A stretch of 64,000 bases of DNA. Origin: VXRN01 sp963664365. GTDB taxonomy: Bacteria > Chloroflexota > Dehalococcoidia > Lucifugimonadales > UBA1123. The stretch is taken from positions 1,426,001 through 1,490,000 of the forward strand of contig OY761144.1 in assembly GCA_963664365.1 (NCBI GenBank). Direction: 5' to 3'. A model generated the notes under the pieces. That model did no database searches. It had not been told where the DNA came from and saw only the letters and a list, made by a program, of their open reading frames with translations. Shown here in pieces: positions 1 to 10,215 of this stretch (positions are counted from its first letter, which is position 1; each line of letters opens with the position of its first letter). A program made the position numbers and the translations under genes.

Positions 1-2114
1 TATCGTCCCCGCGGGACGGTGAAGACCACGTTGGCGGACTTGATGTATATCATCGAGCCGCCCGTGTCCCTCGCGCCGATGAACAGCTTGGCCTTATACT
101 CCACGCCGGGCTTCAGGTCCATTATCCGGTGCGAAGTGACACTGTCCGAGTAATAGACCACGCTGAAACGGCCCTCCCAGTCGTTGGGAGCCTTGCCCGC
201 CGTCGGCATCCAGCGCACCTCATAGTACACGAACGTCAGGTCCGAGGGCATGGTGTAACTCCAAGTTGTCCCGCCCGTATTCGTTACGTTGAACGTGGGG
301 ATCGGCAGCGGCGTGGGTGTAGGCGCGGGCGTAGGTGTAGGCGTCGGCGTGGGCGTGGAAGTCGCGATGGGTGTCGAAGTCGCGATAGGCGTAGATGTTG
401 CCACAGGCGTTGAGGTGGCGATAGGTGTTGCCGTGGGCGTGGAGGTTGCCACGGGTGTCGATGTTGCCACGGGTGTCGAGGTGGCGATAGGCGTGGAGGT
501 TGCAACGGGCGCCGACTTGCACGGCGCCGGGTTGGTAGCGGCGGTCGTCGTGCTGATACTGATGCGGAGCATCAGTAGGTCGCCGTCCTTCCACGGCTTG
601 GCGCAGCCGCTCCACTGAAGCGACGTGTCTCCGCCCTCAGTCACCGCCGAGGCGTCGTCGAAGTCGAGGCGCAGCGATACCGTCCCGTTCAGAGCGATGA
701 AGTCCGCGTGGTGGTTCGCAAGGGCGGTGTGCGGGTCCAACTCCATCTCTACCGCGTTCGACGCCCACTCTATGCGCTCAATCGTGGTCGTGCCGTTGTT
801 GTGCCGGAACGCGGCGGGCTTCAGAACTCCTTTGGAGCCGTCCGCGCCAACCGCCCCGCCGCCCAGGTCAACAGGGTCGAAGAAGGCCTCGTGCAGAACA
901 CCGGCGGGGGCTTCCGACGTTACAGTCCATTCAGTGTAGGATTTGTCAGGCACGAAGTTGCAGGGGACATAGTCAAAATGCCTCAAGTTTCTCCTGACGG
1001 TATAGGAGCCGGCAGGCAGCGGGCGGGTCGTGGAAATGGTGCGATAGTAGCCGTTTGCTGGGTCGGAGTCGTCATCAACATTCGGGGATTGGAAGTGGGT
1101 CTTGTCTGGGCCGCTCACCCAGTTAATGAGATATTTCATCTCGCCAGTACCGATGAAATCTCTATGAATCTCCATCCCTGCCGCTGACCCGGAGGACAGC
1201 GTTTTGAGGTCCCTGAGCGGAGTCCAAGGATACCCCTCCAAGCGCTTTGCGCGCCTAGTCCTCTCATAGTGAATTTTATCGCGGACACAATCTGTGTACC
1301 CTGTGATGCCCTCCCCCGCCTTCAACGTGGTCGCCATGTCGGAGATGGCGACCTTCAGTTCGGCCAACGAGATCACCGACGTTGTCGTCGCCGTCCCGTC
1401 CGTGATGAAGGACAGGTTGGCGGCGCTTGCGGACTGCCCCGATGCGGCGTCCGAAGCGGGCAGCCATGCGCGGCTTGCGGTATCGATGGCGTATCCAAAC
1501 GCAGTTGCTCCGGGTTGGTAGTAACCGGTTTGAAACTCCAGCGCGTTGGTCGAGGAGGAGCCGGATGCGCCGCCTGAGGTGTAGGGAGCATCCGGCGACT
1601 TCAGAAAGATCGCCGCCTGCCTGCCGTCCCACGTCGTGGTCCGTTCGGACACGGACCTGTCCGCTGCCGCCTTCGCCTCAGCCTTTGTGGGGTGCGTCCA
1701 GTCGCCCCTCACGACTACGAGCAGTTCCTTGGCCCCGCTCCCCTTGAGGTATTCGTGGACGGCGAAACGCAGTTCCTGCACCGGCCTGTAGGTCGTCGCA
1801 CCGCCATCTTTGCCGGGGATGGTTTCCGTCGTCGCCGTGGCGGACAGCAACGTTGCCCGCACGATGACACTCGACTTGAAGACCTGCTCCTCCAAGGATG
1901 GGGGGATAAACATGTAGAACGGCAAGGGCTCTGTCTCAATATACTCATGCCCACCTACAGGCGCAGTGTCAACTTGGGTTGCAGTGTCACCTACGGGCGC
2001 AGTGTCATCTGTGCCGCCCAGTAGGCAAACAGCCGATACGAGCAGAGTCGCGCAGATGGCCAGAGCCAAGAGACAAGCGGATAGCTGCCCTGTGACATGG
2101 CCTGAGGGTGTCAT
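1..2114 (-). CDS. Secreted lipoprotein with Thr-Pro repeats and C-terminal Fn3 domain (copy A, 3' end at window edge)
   Basis: The frame is open from the ATG at 2114 to the left edge. The stop codon would lie just outside, because the window begins inside what is the TAG stop in copy B (5046-7136). An AGGAG lies 7 nt before the 2114 ATG, the same spacing as in copy B, so I prefer it to the ATG at 2117. The N-terminus has a hydrophobic segment ending in LVSAVC, a weak lipobox. A long extracytoplasmic region of unknown fold follows, then ATSTP/TPTP repeats (coded around 300-530) and a last ~95 residues resembling a fibronectin type III domain (EVRWMP, PGVEYKAKLFI). It lies 10 nt after the metalloprotease stop and is probably co-transcribed with it. 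Function is unknown; a surface-anchored partner of the protease is an inference. Confidence 0.75.
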   Translation of the reverse strand, partial: MTPSGHVTGQLSACLLALAICATLLVSAVCLLGGTDDTAPVGDTATQVDTAPVGGHEYIETEPLPFYMFIPPSLEEQVFKSSVIVRATLLSATATTETIPGKDGGATTYRPVQELRFAVHEYLKGSGAKELLVVVRGDWTHPTKAEAKAAADRSVSERTTTWDGRQAAIFLKSPDAPYTSGGASGSSSTNALEFQTGYYQPGATAFGYAIDTASRAWLPASDAASGQSASAANLSFITDGTATTTSVISLAELKVAISDMATTLKAGEGITGYTDCVRDKIHYERTRRAKRLEGYPWTPLRDLKTLSSGSAAGMEIHRDFIGTGEMKYLINWVSGPDKTHFQSPNVDDDSDPANGYYRTISTTRPLPAGSYTVRRNLRHFDYVPCNFVPDKSYTEWTVTSEAPAGVLHEAFFDPVDLGGGAVGADGSKGVLKPAAFRHNNGTTTIERIEWASNAVEMELDPHTALANHHADFIALNGTVSLRLDFDDASAVTEGGDTSLQWSGCAKPWKDGDLLMLRISISTTTAATNPAPCKSAPVATSTPIATSTPVATSTPVATSTPTATPIATSTPVATSTPIATSTPIATSTPTPTPTPTPAPTPTPLPIPTFNVTNTGGTTWSYTMPSDLTFVYYEVRWMPTAGKAPNDWEGRFSVVYYSDSVTSHRIMDLKPGVEYKAKLFIGARDTGGSMIYIKSANVVFTVPRGR

Positions 2115-2124
2115 CATGCTACTC

Positions 2125-4529
2125 CTAGGGGGTGGACCTCTCGCCATAGATGGCCTTCAGCCCCGCCTTGTCGGTATCGGTGATCAGCCAGCGCAAACTT
2201 TTCGACATCGATTCCAAACTGTCCTTTTCGCATGTCTCAAAATCTTTCTGGCCCTTTAACTTCGCCGCGCGGCATGGTTCGAGGGCACCGCCGGCCAGGA
2301 TAGAGCCTGCTTTGTTGCTGTTCGAAAAGCCAACGGGATGTCCGAACTCATGAACCAACACTGCGGGCAGATACCGGTACTTGCCTTCCTCGTCCTCGGA
2401 CCACACATAGAAACTGCTGGTCCACCTCATCTCATTGCTTCCTATGCGCGGCGGGTTTTCGATGAGCATCTCGCTTCCATTTCTTATGCAGGTGGAGACC
2501 CCCTGACATAAGTCTCCTCCACCAGGGCCAGGGTCCCAGTAGGCCTGGATTACGATGTCGGCAGGTGACGCGCTATCCACACTGCCGACGTCAACATCGG
2601 CGCCCACTTCGTCCCAAGCGGCACCCGCCGCGGAATAGGTGCTCCACTCGAGCAAGTCAGGGGGCAGAGGTTGTCCGGATTCAGAGGGGGAGGAGAACAG
2701 ACCGGGTAGGCCGTTCTTCTTGATGGGCCGAATTTGTTTTTTGTTATTCTCACTGTAAGTTCCACGTACATGGAAGGTTAGGAGATCGTCCTTCTGATGA
2801 ACTGACTGCTTCACGTTCTCAATTCTGGCATATTCGCCGAAGGCATATACCTTGCCGCCATAGGATAATCCGGCCTTGAATGTTAGGTCTGTGTTACCGT
2901 CTCCGAGGGAGCAGCGTACGAGATAGAGTTCGTCATCTAACTCCTCCCACCCGGATCTAGTCGTCACATTGGTAGAACCATAGTTACAACTCTCGGTATC
3001 GTTGACCTTCACCTGCAGGCCGGTCCCCGGGGGCGCCTCCATGTCAACCCGATAGTGCTTGTACTTTTCGTCGCTCGCTATAGAATCGTCAAATCCCAGC
3101 TTGACCGTAACATACTTGAATACCTTCCATTGAACGTCCGGGAGTCTCGGGTGGGTTGAAGTTGCATATCCACCGATACTCAAGACGTTCAGTTCGGGCG
3201 TGGGCAGGGAGGTCGTAACAGACTTGTCCTTGCCGTTGTCGTCCTGGAACGAGCCTTTGATGTCAAAGCTATGCTTGAGATGCCTGCCTTTCGCTTTCAC
3301 CTCAAACTTGGTGTAGTCGGAGTCCTTGTCGAATGCATCCCCGCCGCCATCCTTGCGCTGGACATGGAAGACCGTCTTGAAGGAGGGATTGGTAAACGTC
3401 GCAGAACCGGGGCATGAAACCCCTGGTATTCTGCATTTGAGTCCGGAGGTCTTATCCCAACTCACCTTCACCTCCGATAGGCTGTCCGGACGCTTCGGAC
3501 TCCATTCGAGCACGACTGCAACGCTCTCCGTGCCAGGAAACACCTCGGAGATTTTCACGGTCGGCGGCGTGGGCGTAGGTGTGGAGTCATCAGGACAGGA
3601 GGAGAGAGTGGTTGAAGTGTCGCTGCCCGTACCCCACGTTCTTGCATACGTATTACCATCGCCGTATGCCCTGAGTCTGAACTCATACGTCGCTTCACAG
3701 GCAAGGCCGGTAACTGTGTAGGTTATAACCTTGCTACTATTGTCAACGATATTGTTGTCAACCGTCTCCCATGTGTTTGAACCGCTCTTACGGCGCTCCA
3801 ACCAATACTTGGAGGCCCCAGTCGTCCGAGTCCATCTCAAAGTGGCGCTGGTTGAGTCGGATGTTGCGCTGAACCCCGATGGGGGAGGCGGCGATGGCAA
3901 CGGCGTGGGAGGTATGGGCGTATCCGTAGGCGTAGGCGTGGGTGTATCCGTAGGCGTAGGCGTGGGTGTATGTGTGGGCGTGGCCGTGGGTGTATGTGTG
4001 GGCGTGGCCGTGGGTGTATGCGTGGGTGTTCTGGTGGGCGTGGGCGTGGGCGGCTCTCGAACCGTGATGCTAACGCTTGCTAACTTGATGGTGCCGCTGC
4101 CGATGACTGCCCTCACACTCACCGTGGCTGTTGGGTCACCACATTGGGTTGGGTCAACTTCGCATAGGTCGGGGTGGGGCGTGTTCGTGGGTCTTGGCGT
4201 GCGGGTGGCGGTAGGTATCGGGGTCTTCGTGGGTCTTGGCGTGGCGGTAGGTCTTGGCGTGTTCGTAGGCCTGGGCGTGGCAGTAGGTACAAGCGTGTTC
4301 GTGGGCCTGGGCGTGGCGGTTGGGGGGCTGCCGAAGAACAGGCAGTAATCGTGGTCGTACTCATACAACATGCACTCTTCGTACGAACTATAGGTGGCCC
4401 TCACGTCGTCTTCTGAGGCGTCGTCGCCATTCGGGGCGTCTGCGCCGTGGCGAACTGTGGAACGACCAGCAGGACGCAACCGAGGATGATCACGAAAGCG
4501 ACTATGCTTCTCATGATTTTATCCGACAT
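2125..4529 (-). CDS. Secreted matrixin-like metalloprotease with Fn3 module (copy A, apparent -1 frameshift after signal peptide)
   Basis: The long frame (about 780 codons) lacks a signal peptide. One starts in another frame at the ATG 4529, with GGAG upstream: MSDKIMRS, a hydrophobic core, then ATA|QT. That frame ends at a TGA near 4403. One extra base in the CCCC run (complement of 4433-4436) would join the frames. Order: TPRPT linker, TPTP linker, Fn3 domain, a large beta-rich region, then a C-terminal matrixin-like domain with HEFGHPVGFSN and a terminal DKAGLKAIYG helix like that of M10 peptidases. The Met-turn position reads SILAG instead of SIM, and the third zinc ligand of HExxHxxGxxH is Asn. 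Copy B (7147-9860) carries an extra ~95-residue Ig-like domain. Copy A appears to have lost it by a 285-bp deletion between two CGTGGCTGT repeats. Confidence 0.7.
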
Positions 4530-4579
4530 CGCCACACTCTCCAACCCACAGCCGAGACAAATCTACACGCTACGCTGCG

Positions 4580-4608
4580 AAGATACTACATTTTCCAGCG
4601 CGGGTCAA
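4580..4608 (-). promoter_or_regulatory. Promoter of metalloprotease/lipoprotein operon, copy A
   Basis: On the minus strand TTGACC, a 17-nt spacer and TATCTT lie about 50 nt upstream of the signal-peptide ATG at 4529. The same promoter is present at 9911-9939 in copy B. Confidence 0.5.
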
Positions 4609-4650
4609 GCGCATCACGTATTCCCACAGGGTCTCTCGGTTATTCATGTT

Positions 4651-4673
4651 ATTTCGAGCGCAGCGAGAAATCT
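4651..4673. repeat. REP-like palindrome (ATTTCGAGCGCAGCGAGAAAT family)
   Basis: A near-palindromic element, ATTTCGAGCGC followed by AGCGAGAAATCT. Further copies are at 9982-10004, 22084-22106 (inverted) and 50783-50805. All lie outside genes. Confidence 0.6.
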
Positions 4674-4775
4674 GGAGGCTATGTCTGAAGAAAACTTTGT
4701 TCCTCAGCAGAGTCCTTAGACCCTTCACTTTCGTTCAGGGTGACAATTAAAAGACCCTGGTATTCCCATATCCAC

Positions 4776-4814
4776 CGTCTGACGGTGGTATTGCGGTGCG
4801 GGCGAGACGCCCGC
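4776..4814. repeat. Double hairpin in the duplicated intergenic region
   Basis: CCGTCTGACGG and then GCGGGCG-AGA-CGCCCGC form two adjacent hairpins upstream of the metalloprotease and downstream of the hydrolase 3' end. The identical copy is at 10107-10145. It could act as a terminator for the hydrolase gene, but no T-run follows. Confidence 0.5.
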
Positions 4815-4884
4815 GCTCCCCGTATCGAGTACGGGGCAGGCTCTACGGGCATCCGGCGGTTATTTGGTGGAGATTTGGAACTAC

Positions 4885-5037
4885 TCAGTCCCACTCGCGC
4901 AGCACTCTGTACATGTGCATGTACAGCTTGAACAGTTCCCTCGCGTACACCGGCGGGCTGACCGGCCGTGTGGGGTCCAGGTGCTGGAACAGTGAGAACT
5001 CGGTGTGACTGAATCCGCCTCGTCCGGCGAGCGCCTC
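4885..5037 (-). pseudogene. Truncated 3' fragment of dienelactone-hydrolase-like gene (duplication scar)
   Basis: This stretch encodes the last ~50 residues of the hydrolase at 10216-11415 (EALAGRGGFSHTEFSLFQH to REWD-stop). It is nearly identical to 10216-10368 and breaks off after 5037, where the sequence switches to the 3' end of lipoprotein copy B. It has no start codon of its own. It marks the junction of the tandem duplication. Confidence 0.85.
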
Positions 5038-5045
5038 AGCCGGCG

Positions 5046-7136
5046 CTATCGTCCCGGCGGGACGGTGAAGACCACGTTGGCGGACTTGATGTATATCATC
5101 GAGCCGCCGCTGTCTCTCGCGCCGATGAACAGCTTGGCCTTATACTCCACGCCGGGCTTCAGGTCCATTATCCGGTGCGAAGTGACGCTGTCCGAGTAAT
5201 AGACCACGCTGAAACGGCCCTCCCAGTCGTTGGGAGCCTTGCCCGCCGTCGGCATCCAGCGCACCTCGTAGTACACGAACGTCAGGTCCGAGGGCATGGT
5301 GTAACTCCAAGTTGTCCCGCCCGTATTCGTTACGTTGAACGTGGGGATCGGCAGCGGCGTGGGTGTAGGCGCGGGCGTAGGTGTAGGCGTCGGCGTGGGC
5401 GTGGAAGTCGCGATGGGTGTCGAAGTCGCGATAGGCGTAGTGGTTGCCACAGGCGTAGAGGTGGCGATAGGGGTTGCCGTAGGGGTAGAGGTTGCGATAG
5501 GCGTTGCCGTGGGCGTAGAGGTTGCTACGGGTGTCGAGGTCGCAACGGGCGCCGACTTGCACGGCGCGGGGTTTGTAGCGGCGGTCGTCGTGCTGACGCT
5601 AATGCGGAGCATAAGAAGGTCGCCGTCTTTCCATGGCTTGGCGCAGCCGCTCCACTGAAGCGATGTGTCTCCGCCCTCAGTCACCGCCGAGGCATCGTCG
5701 AAGTCCAAGCGCAACGATACCGTCCCGTTCAGCGCGATGAAGTCCGCGTGGTGGTTCGCCAGGGCGGTGTGCGGGTCCAACTCCATCTCTACCGCGTTGG
5801 ACTTCCACTCTATGCGCTCTATCGTGGTCGTGCCGTTGTTGTACCGGAACGCGGCGGGCTTCAGCACTCCCTTCGAGCCGTCCGCGCCAACCGCGCCGCC
5901 GCCCAGGTCAACGGGGTCGAAGAATGCCTCGTGCAGAACACCGGCGGGGGCTTCCGACGTTACAGTCCATTCAGTGTAGGATTTGTCAGGCACGAAGTTG
6001 CAGGGAATATTCTTAACATGTTGCATGTTGAAGTTTACGGTATAGGCGCCGGCTGGCAGTGGACGTGTCGTGGAAATGCTACGATAGTAGCCGTTTGCCG
6101 GGTCGGAGTCGTCATCGACGATCGGGGCTTGGAAGTGGGCCTTGTCCGGGCCGCTCACCCAAAATTTATGATATTTCGGCCCACCGGTATCCATGAAACC
6201 TCTATCGATCTCCACCCCGGCCGCTGAGCCGGAGTAGAGGGTTTCGGAGAGACTAAGCAGAGTCCAAGGATAACCTTCCAAGCGCTGTGCGCGCATAAAC
6301 CTCTCGTGGTTAAATTTGCGTCTGATACAGACCGTGTATCCCTCGATGCCCTTCCCCGCCTCCAACGTGGCGGTCATCTTTGATATGGCAGACTTCAATT
6401 CGGCCAGCGATACAACCGTCGTCGTCGCCGTCCCGTCGGTGATGAAGGATAGGCTGCCTGTGCTTGAAGACTGCGCCGCCGTATCCAAAGCGGGCAGCCA
6501 GGCGCGGCTTGCGGTATCGATGGCGTATCCAAACTTGCTGGTTCCATGACGTGCGGATTGATAGTACCCGGTTTGAAACTCCAGGGCATTGGAGGAGGAG
6601 CCGGATGCGCCACCGGACGTATAGGGAGCATCCGGAGACTTGAGAAAGAGCGCCGCCTGCCTGCCGTCCCACATCGTGGTACGCTCGGCCACGGACTTGT
6701 CCGCAGCCGCCTTCGCCTCCGACTTTGTGGGGTACGTCCAGTCGCCCCTCACGACCACGAGCACTTCGTTGGCCCCGCTCCCCTTGAGGTACTCGTGGAC
6801 GCTGAAACGCAGTTCCTGCACCGGCCTGTAGGTCGTCGCGCCGCCATCTTTGCTGGGGACGGCCTCCGTAGTCGAGGTAGCAGACAGCAACGTTGCCCGC
6901 GTGATAACACTTGACTTGAAGACCTGCTCATCCAGGGATGGTGGGATAAACATATAGTGTGGCAGGGGCTCGGTCTCCATCCCGATATCCCTGTCTTCGG
7001 GCGCAGCGTCATTTTCGAGAGCAATGTCACCCGTGCAGTTCAACTGGCAGGCAGCCGATACGAGCAGAGTTGTGCAAATGACCAGAGCCAAGAGACAAGC
7101 GGTCAGTCGCCCTGTGGTATGGCCGGGGGGTGTCAT
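5046..7136 (-). CDS. Secreted lipoprotein with Thr-Pro repeats and C-terminal Fn3 domain (copy B)
   Basis: About 696 residues from the ATG at 7136. AGGAG sits 7 nt upstream, whereas an earlier in-frame start at 7169 would overlap the metalloprotease gene and lacks this site. The N-terminus MTPPGHTTGRL is followed by a hydrophobic stretch ending LVSAAC|Q, a plausible lipobox. The middle (residues ~50-530) is not recognised; the ~110-residue segment after the anchor contains phrases such as VHEYLKGSG. Next come ATSTP and TPTPTP repeats, then an Fn3-like domain (YYEVRWMP...PGVEYKAKLFIGARD). It is probably attached to the outer face of the membrane. It follows the metalloprotease stop by 10 nt, so the two are likely one transcript. 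Paralogue of 1-2114. Confidence 0.8.
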   Translation of the reverse strand: MTPPGHTTGRLTACLLALVICTTLLVSAACQLNCTGDIALENDAAPEDRDIGMETEPLPHYMFIPPSLDEQVFKSSVITRATLLSATSTTEAVPSKDGGATTYRPVQELRFSVHEYLKGSGANEVLVVVRGDWTYPTKSEAKAAADKSVAERTTMWDGRQAALFLKSPDAPYTSGGASGSSSNALEFQTGYYQSARHGTSKFGYAIDTASRAWLPALDTAAQSSSTGSLSFITDGTATTTVVSLAELKSAISKMTATLEAGKGIEGYTVCIRRKFNHERFMRAQRLEGYPWTLLSLSETLYSGSAAGVEIDRGFMDTGGPKYHKFWVSGPDKAHFQAPIVDDDSDPANGYYRSISTTRPLPAGAYTVNFNMQHVKNIPCNFVPDKSYTEWTVTSEAPAGVLHEAFFDPVDLGGGAVGADGSKGVLKPAAFRYNNGTTTIERIEWKSNAVEMELDPHTALANHHADFIALNGTVSLRLDFDDASAVTEGGDTSLQWSGCAKPWKDGDLLMLRISVSTTTAATNPAPCKSAPVATSTPVATSTPTATPIATSTPTATPIATSTPVATTTPIATSTPIATSTPTPTPTPTPAPTPTPLPIPTFNVTNTGGTTWSYTMPSDLTFVYYEVRWMPTAGKAPNDWEGRFSVVYYSDSVTSHRIMDLKPGVEYKAKLFIGARDSGGSMIYIKSANVVFTVPPGR

Positions 7137-7146
7137 CGTACTACTC

Positions 7147-9860
7147 CTAGGGGGTGGACCTCTGGCCATAAATGGCCTTCAGCCCCGCCTTGTCGGTATC
7201 GGTGATCAGCCAGCGCAAACTATTCATAATCGATAGCGAACTCTCGTCCTTGCAAAGCTTTACAAGGTCCCGAGGGTCGGTAGGATCCTTCACTCTTGCC
7301 GCGCGGCAGGCTTTAAGGGTACCGTCAGCCATGATGGAACCCGCTTTGTTGCTGTTTGTAAAGCCAAGAGGGTGTCCGAACTCATGCACCAATACCGCGG
7401 GTAGGTAGCGAGTACTACCTGGATTCATATACCAGGTGTCGAAATCGTTGGTCCACTCCATCGGATCTTCTGTCCCTATGCGCGGCGGGTTTTCGATGAG
7501 CATCTCGCTTCCATCTGTTATGCAGGCGGAGACCCCTTGGCATAGGTCTTCTCCGTCCCAGTAGGCCTTGATTACGATATCGGCTGGTGACGTGCTATCC
7601 ACACTGCCGATCCTGATGTTGGCCTCCACTTCGTTCCAAGCGGCCCCCGCGGCGGAATAGGTGATCCACTCCAGCAAGCTAGGAGGCAGAGGTTGCCCGG
7701 TTGCAGAGGGGGAGGAGAACAGACCGGGCAGCCCATTCTTCTTTACGGACCTGATTAGTGTTTTGTTATTCTCACTATAGCTTCCGCGCACATGGAAGGT
7801 CATGAGATCGTCCTTCTGATGAACTGACTGCTTCACGTTCTCAATTCTGGCATACTCGCCCAAGGCATATACCTTGCCGCCATAGGATAATCCGGCCTTG
7901 AATGTTAGGTCTGTGTTACCGTCTCCGAGGGAGCAGCGCACGAGGTAGAGTTCGTCACCTAACTCCTCCCACCCGGAGCTAGTCGTCACATTGGTAGAAC
8001 CATAGTTACAACTCTCGGTATCGTTGACCTTCACCTGCAGGCCGGTCCCCGGGGGCGCCTCCATGTCAACCCGATAGTGCTTGTACTTTTCGTCGCTCGC
8101 TATAGAATCGTCAAATCCCAGCTTGACCGTAACATACTTGAATACCTTCCATTGAACGTCCGGGAGTCTCGGGTGGGTTGAAGTTGCATATCCACCGATA
8201 CTCAAGACGTTCAGTTCGGGCGTGGGCAGGGAGGTCGTAACAGACTTGTCCTTGCCGTTGTCGTCCTGGAACGAGCCTTTGATGTCAAAGCTATGCTTGA
8301 GATGCCTGCCTTTCGCTTTCACCTCAAACTTGGTGTAGTCGGAGTCCTTGTCGAATGCATCCCCGCCGCCATCCTTGCGCTGGACATGGAAGACCGTCTT
8401 GAAGGAGGGATTGGTAAACGTCGCAGAACCGGGGCATGAAACCCCTGGTATTCTGCATTTGAGTCCGGAGGTCTTATCCCAACTCACCTTCACCTCCGAT
8501 AGGCTGTCCGGACGCTTCGGACTCCATTCGAGCACGACTGCAACGCTCTCCGTGCCAGGAAACACCTCGGAGATTTTCACGGTCGGCGGCGTGGGCGTAG
8601 GTGTGGAGTCATCAGGACAGGAGGAGAGAGTGGTTGAAGTGTCGCTGCCCGTACCCCACGTTCTTGCATACGTATTACCATCGCCGTATGCCCTGAGTCT
8701 GAACTCATACGTCGCTTCACAGGCAAGGCCGGTAACTGTGTAGGTTATAACCTTGCTACTATTGTCAACGATATTGTTGTCAACCGTCTCCCATGTGTTT
8801 GAACCGCTCTTACGGCGCTCCAACCAATACTTGGAGGCCCCAGTCGTCCGAGTCCATCTCAAAGTGGCGCTGGTTGAGTCGGATGTTGCGCTGAACCCCG
8901 ATGGGGGAGGCGGCGATGGCAACGGCGTGGGAGGTATGGGCGTATCCGTAGGCGTAGGCGTGGGTGTATCCGTAGGCGTAGGCGTGGGTGTATCCGTAGG
9001 CGTAGGCGTGGGTGTATGTGTGGGCGTGGCCGTGGGTGTATGTGTGGGCGTGGCCGTGGGTGTATGCGTGGGTGTTCTGGTGGGCGTGGGCGTGGGCGGC
9101 TCTCGAACCGTGATGCTAACGCTTGCTAACTTGATGGTGCCGCTGCCGATGACTGCCCTCACACTCACCGTGGCTGTACCGCCCGGCGCGCAGCCTTTGT
9201 AGGTTTCTGAGAATGGTATGCTGTCGATCTTGAAAGAAGTGTCTTCCTCCGCTGAGGTCGTGCTGGAGCATGAGCCGTATTCTGTCGTGAGGGGACCGCT
9301 GCGGGATAGATAGACATCCAAGCCGGACGGGTACACGTACGACACAGAGACTTTTGTCTTCCCGTACACGTCGATGGTTGTTGGACTTGCGCTGATGGTG
9401 GCGTAGGGCGCGACGGGCGTATTCGTGGGCCTAGGAGTGGGAGTTTTCGTAGGCGTGGCTGTTGGGTCACCACATTGGGTTGGGTCAACTTCGCATAGGT
9501 CGGGGTGGGGCGTGTTCGTGGGTCTTGGCGTGCGGGTGGCGGTAGGTATCGGGGTCTTCGTGGGTCTTGGCGTGGCGGTAGGCCTGGGCGTGTTGGTGGG
9601 CCTGGGCGTGGCGGTAGGCCTGGGCGTGTTCGTGGGCCTGGGCGTGGCGGTTGGGGGGCTGCCGAAGAACAGGCAGTAATCGTGGTCGTACTCATACAAC
9701 ATGCACTCTTCGTACGAACTATAGGTGGCCCTCACGTCGTCTTCTGAGGCGTCGTCGCCATTCGGGGCGTCTGCGCCGTGGCGAACTGTGGAACGACCAG
9801 CAGGACGCAACCGAGGATGATCACGAAAGCGACTATGCTTCTCATGATTTTATCCGACAT
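7147..9860 (-). CDS. Secreted matrixin-like metalloprotease with Ig-like and Fn3 modules (copy B, apparent -1 frameshift)
   Basis: The main frame has about 887 codons to the stop at 7147. As in copy A, the signal peptide (MSDKIMRS, hydrophobic core, ATA|QT) lies in another frame starting at 9860, with GGAG 9 nt upstream. It would join the main frame if the CCCC run (complement of 9764-9767) had one more C. Domains in order: TPRPT linker; Ig-like domain (~130-220); TPTP linker; Fn3 (~295-385); beta-rich region; C-terminal matrixin-like domain with HEFGHPLGFTN, a Met-turn-like SIMADG, and the final DKAGLKAIYG. Metzincins have HExxHxxGxxH/D; here position 11 is Asn, so zinc binding may be atypical. 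Role: extracellular proteolysis (inferred). Confidence 0.72.
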
Positions 9861-9910
9861 CGCCACACTCTCCAACCCACAGCCGAGACAAATCTACACG
9901 CTACGCTGCG

Positions 9911-9939
9911 AAGATACTACATTTTCCAGCGCGGGTCAA
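9911..9939 (-). promoter_or_regulatory. Promoter of metalloprotease/lipoprotein operon, copy B
   Basis: TTGACC-17 nt-TATCTT on the minus strand, about 50 nt before the ATG at 9860. It is identical to 4580-4608. Confidence 0.5.
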
Positions 9940-10215
9940 GCGCATCACGTATTCCCACAGGGTCTCTCGGTTATTCATGTTATTTCGAGCGCAGCGAGAA
10001 ATCTGGAGGCTATGTCTGAAGAAAACTTTGTTCCTCAGCAGAGTCCTTAGACCCTTCACTTTCGTTCAGGGTGACAATTAAAAGACCCTGGTATTCCCAT
10101 ATCCACCGTCTGACGGTGGTATTGCGGTGCGGGCGAGACGCCCGCGCTCCCCGTATCGAGTACGGGGCAGGCTCTACGGGCATCCGGCGGTTATTTGGTG
10201 GAGATTTGGAACTAC

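Noticed and set aside
300..530. Regular short repeats suggesting a CRISPR or satellite array (also 3900-4330, 5340-5560, 8930-9660)
   Set aside because: The periodicity is that of in-frame TP/ATSTP codons in a coding region, with no spacers or conserved repeat-spacer alternation.
289..618. Plus-strand Val-Gly-rich frames here and at 5335-5658, 3731-4348 and 8753-9202
   Set aside because: They are antisense readings of Thr-Pro repeat codons in real minus-strand genes and have no ribosome sites.
4403..4529. Programmed -1 ribosomal frameshift as the explanation for the split signal peptide
   Set aside because: No X-XXY-YYZ slippery heptamer is present in the overlap. A missing base in the C-run is simpler.
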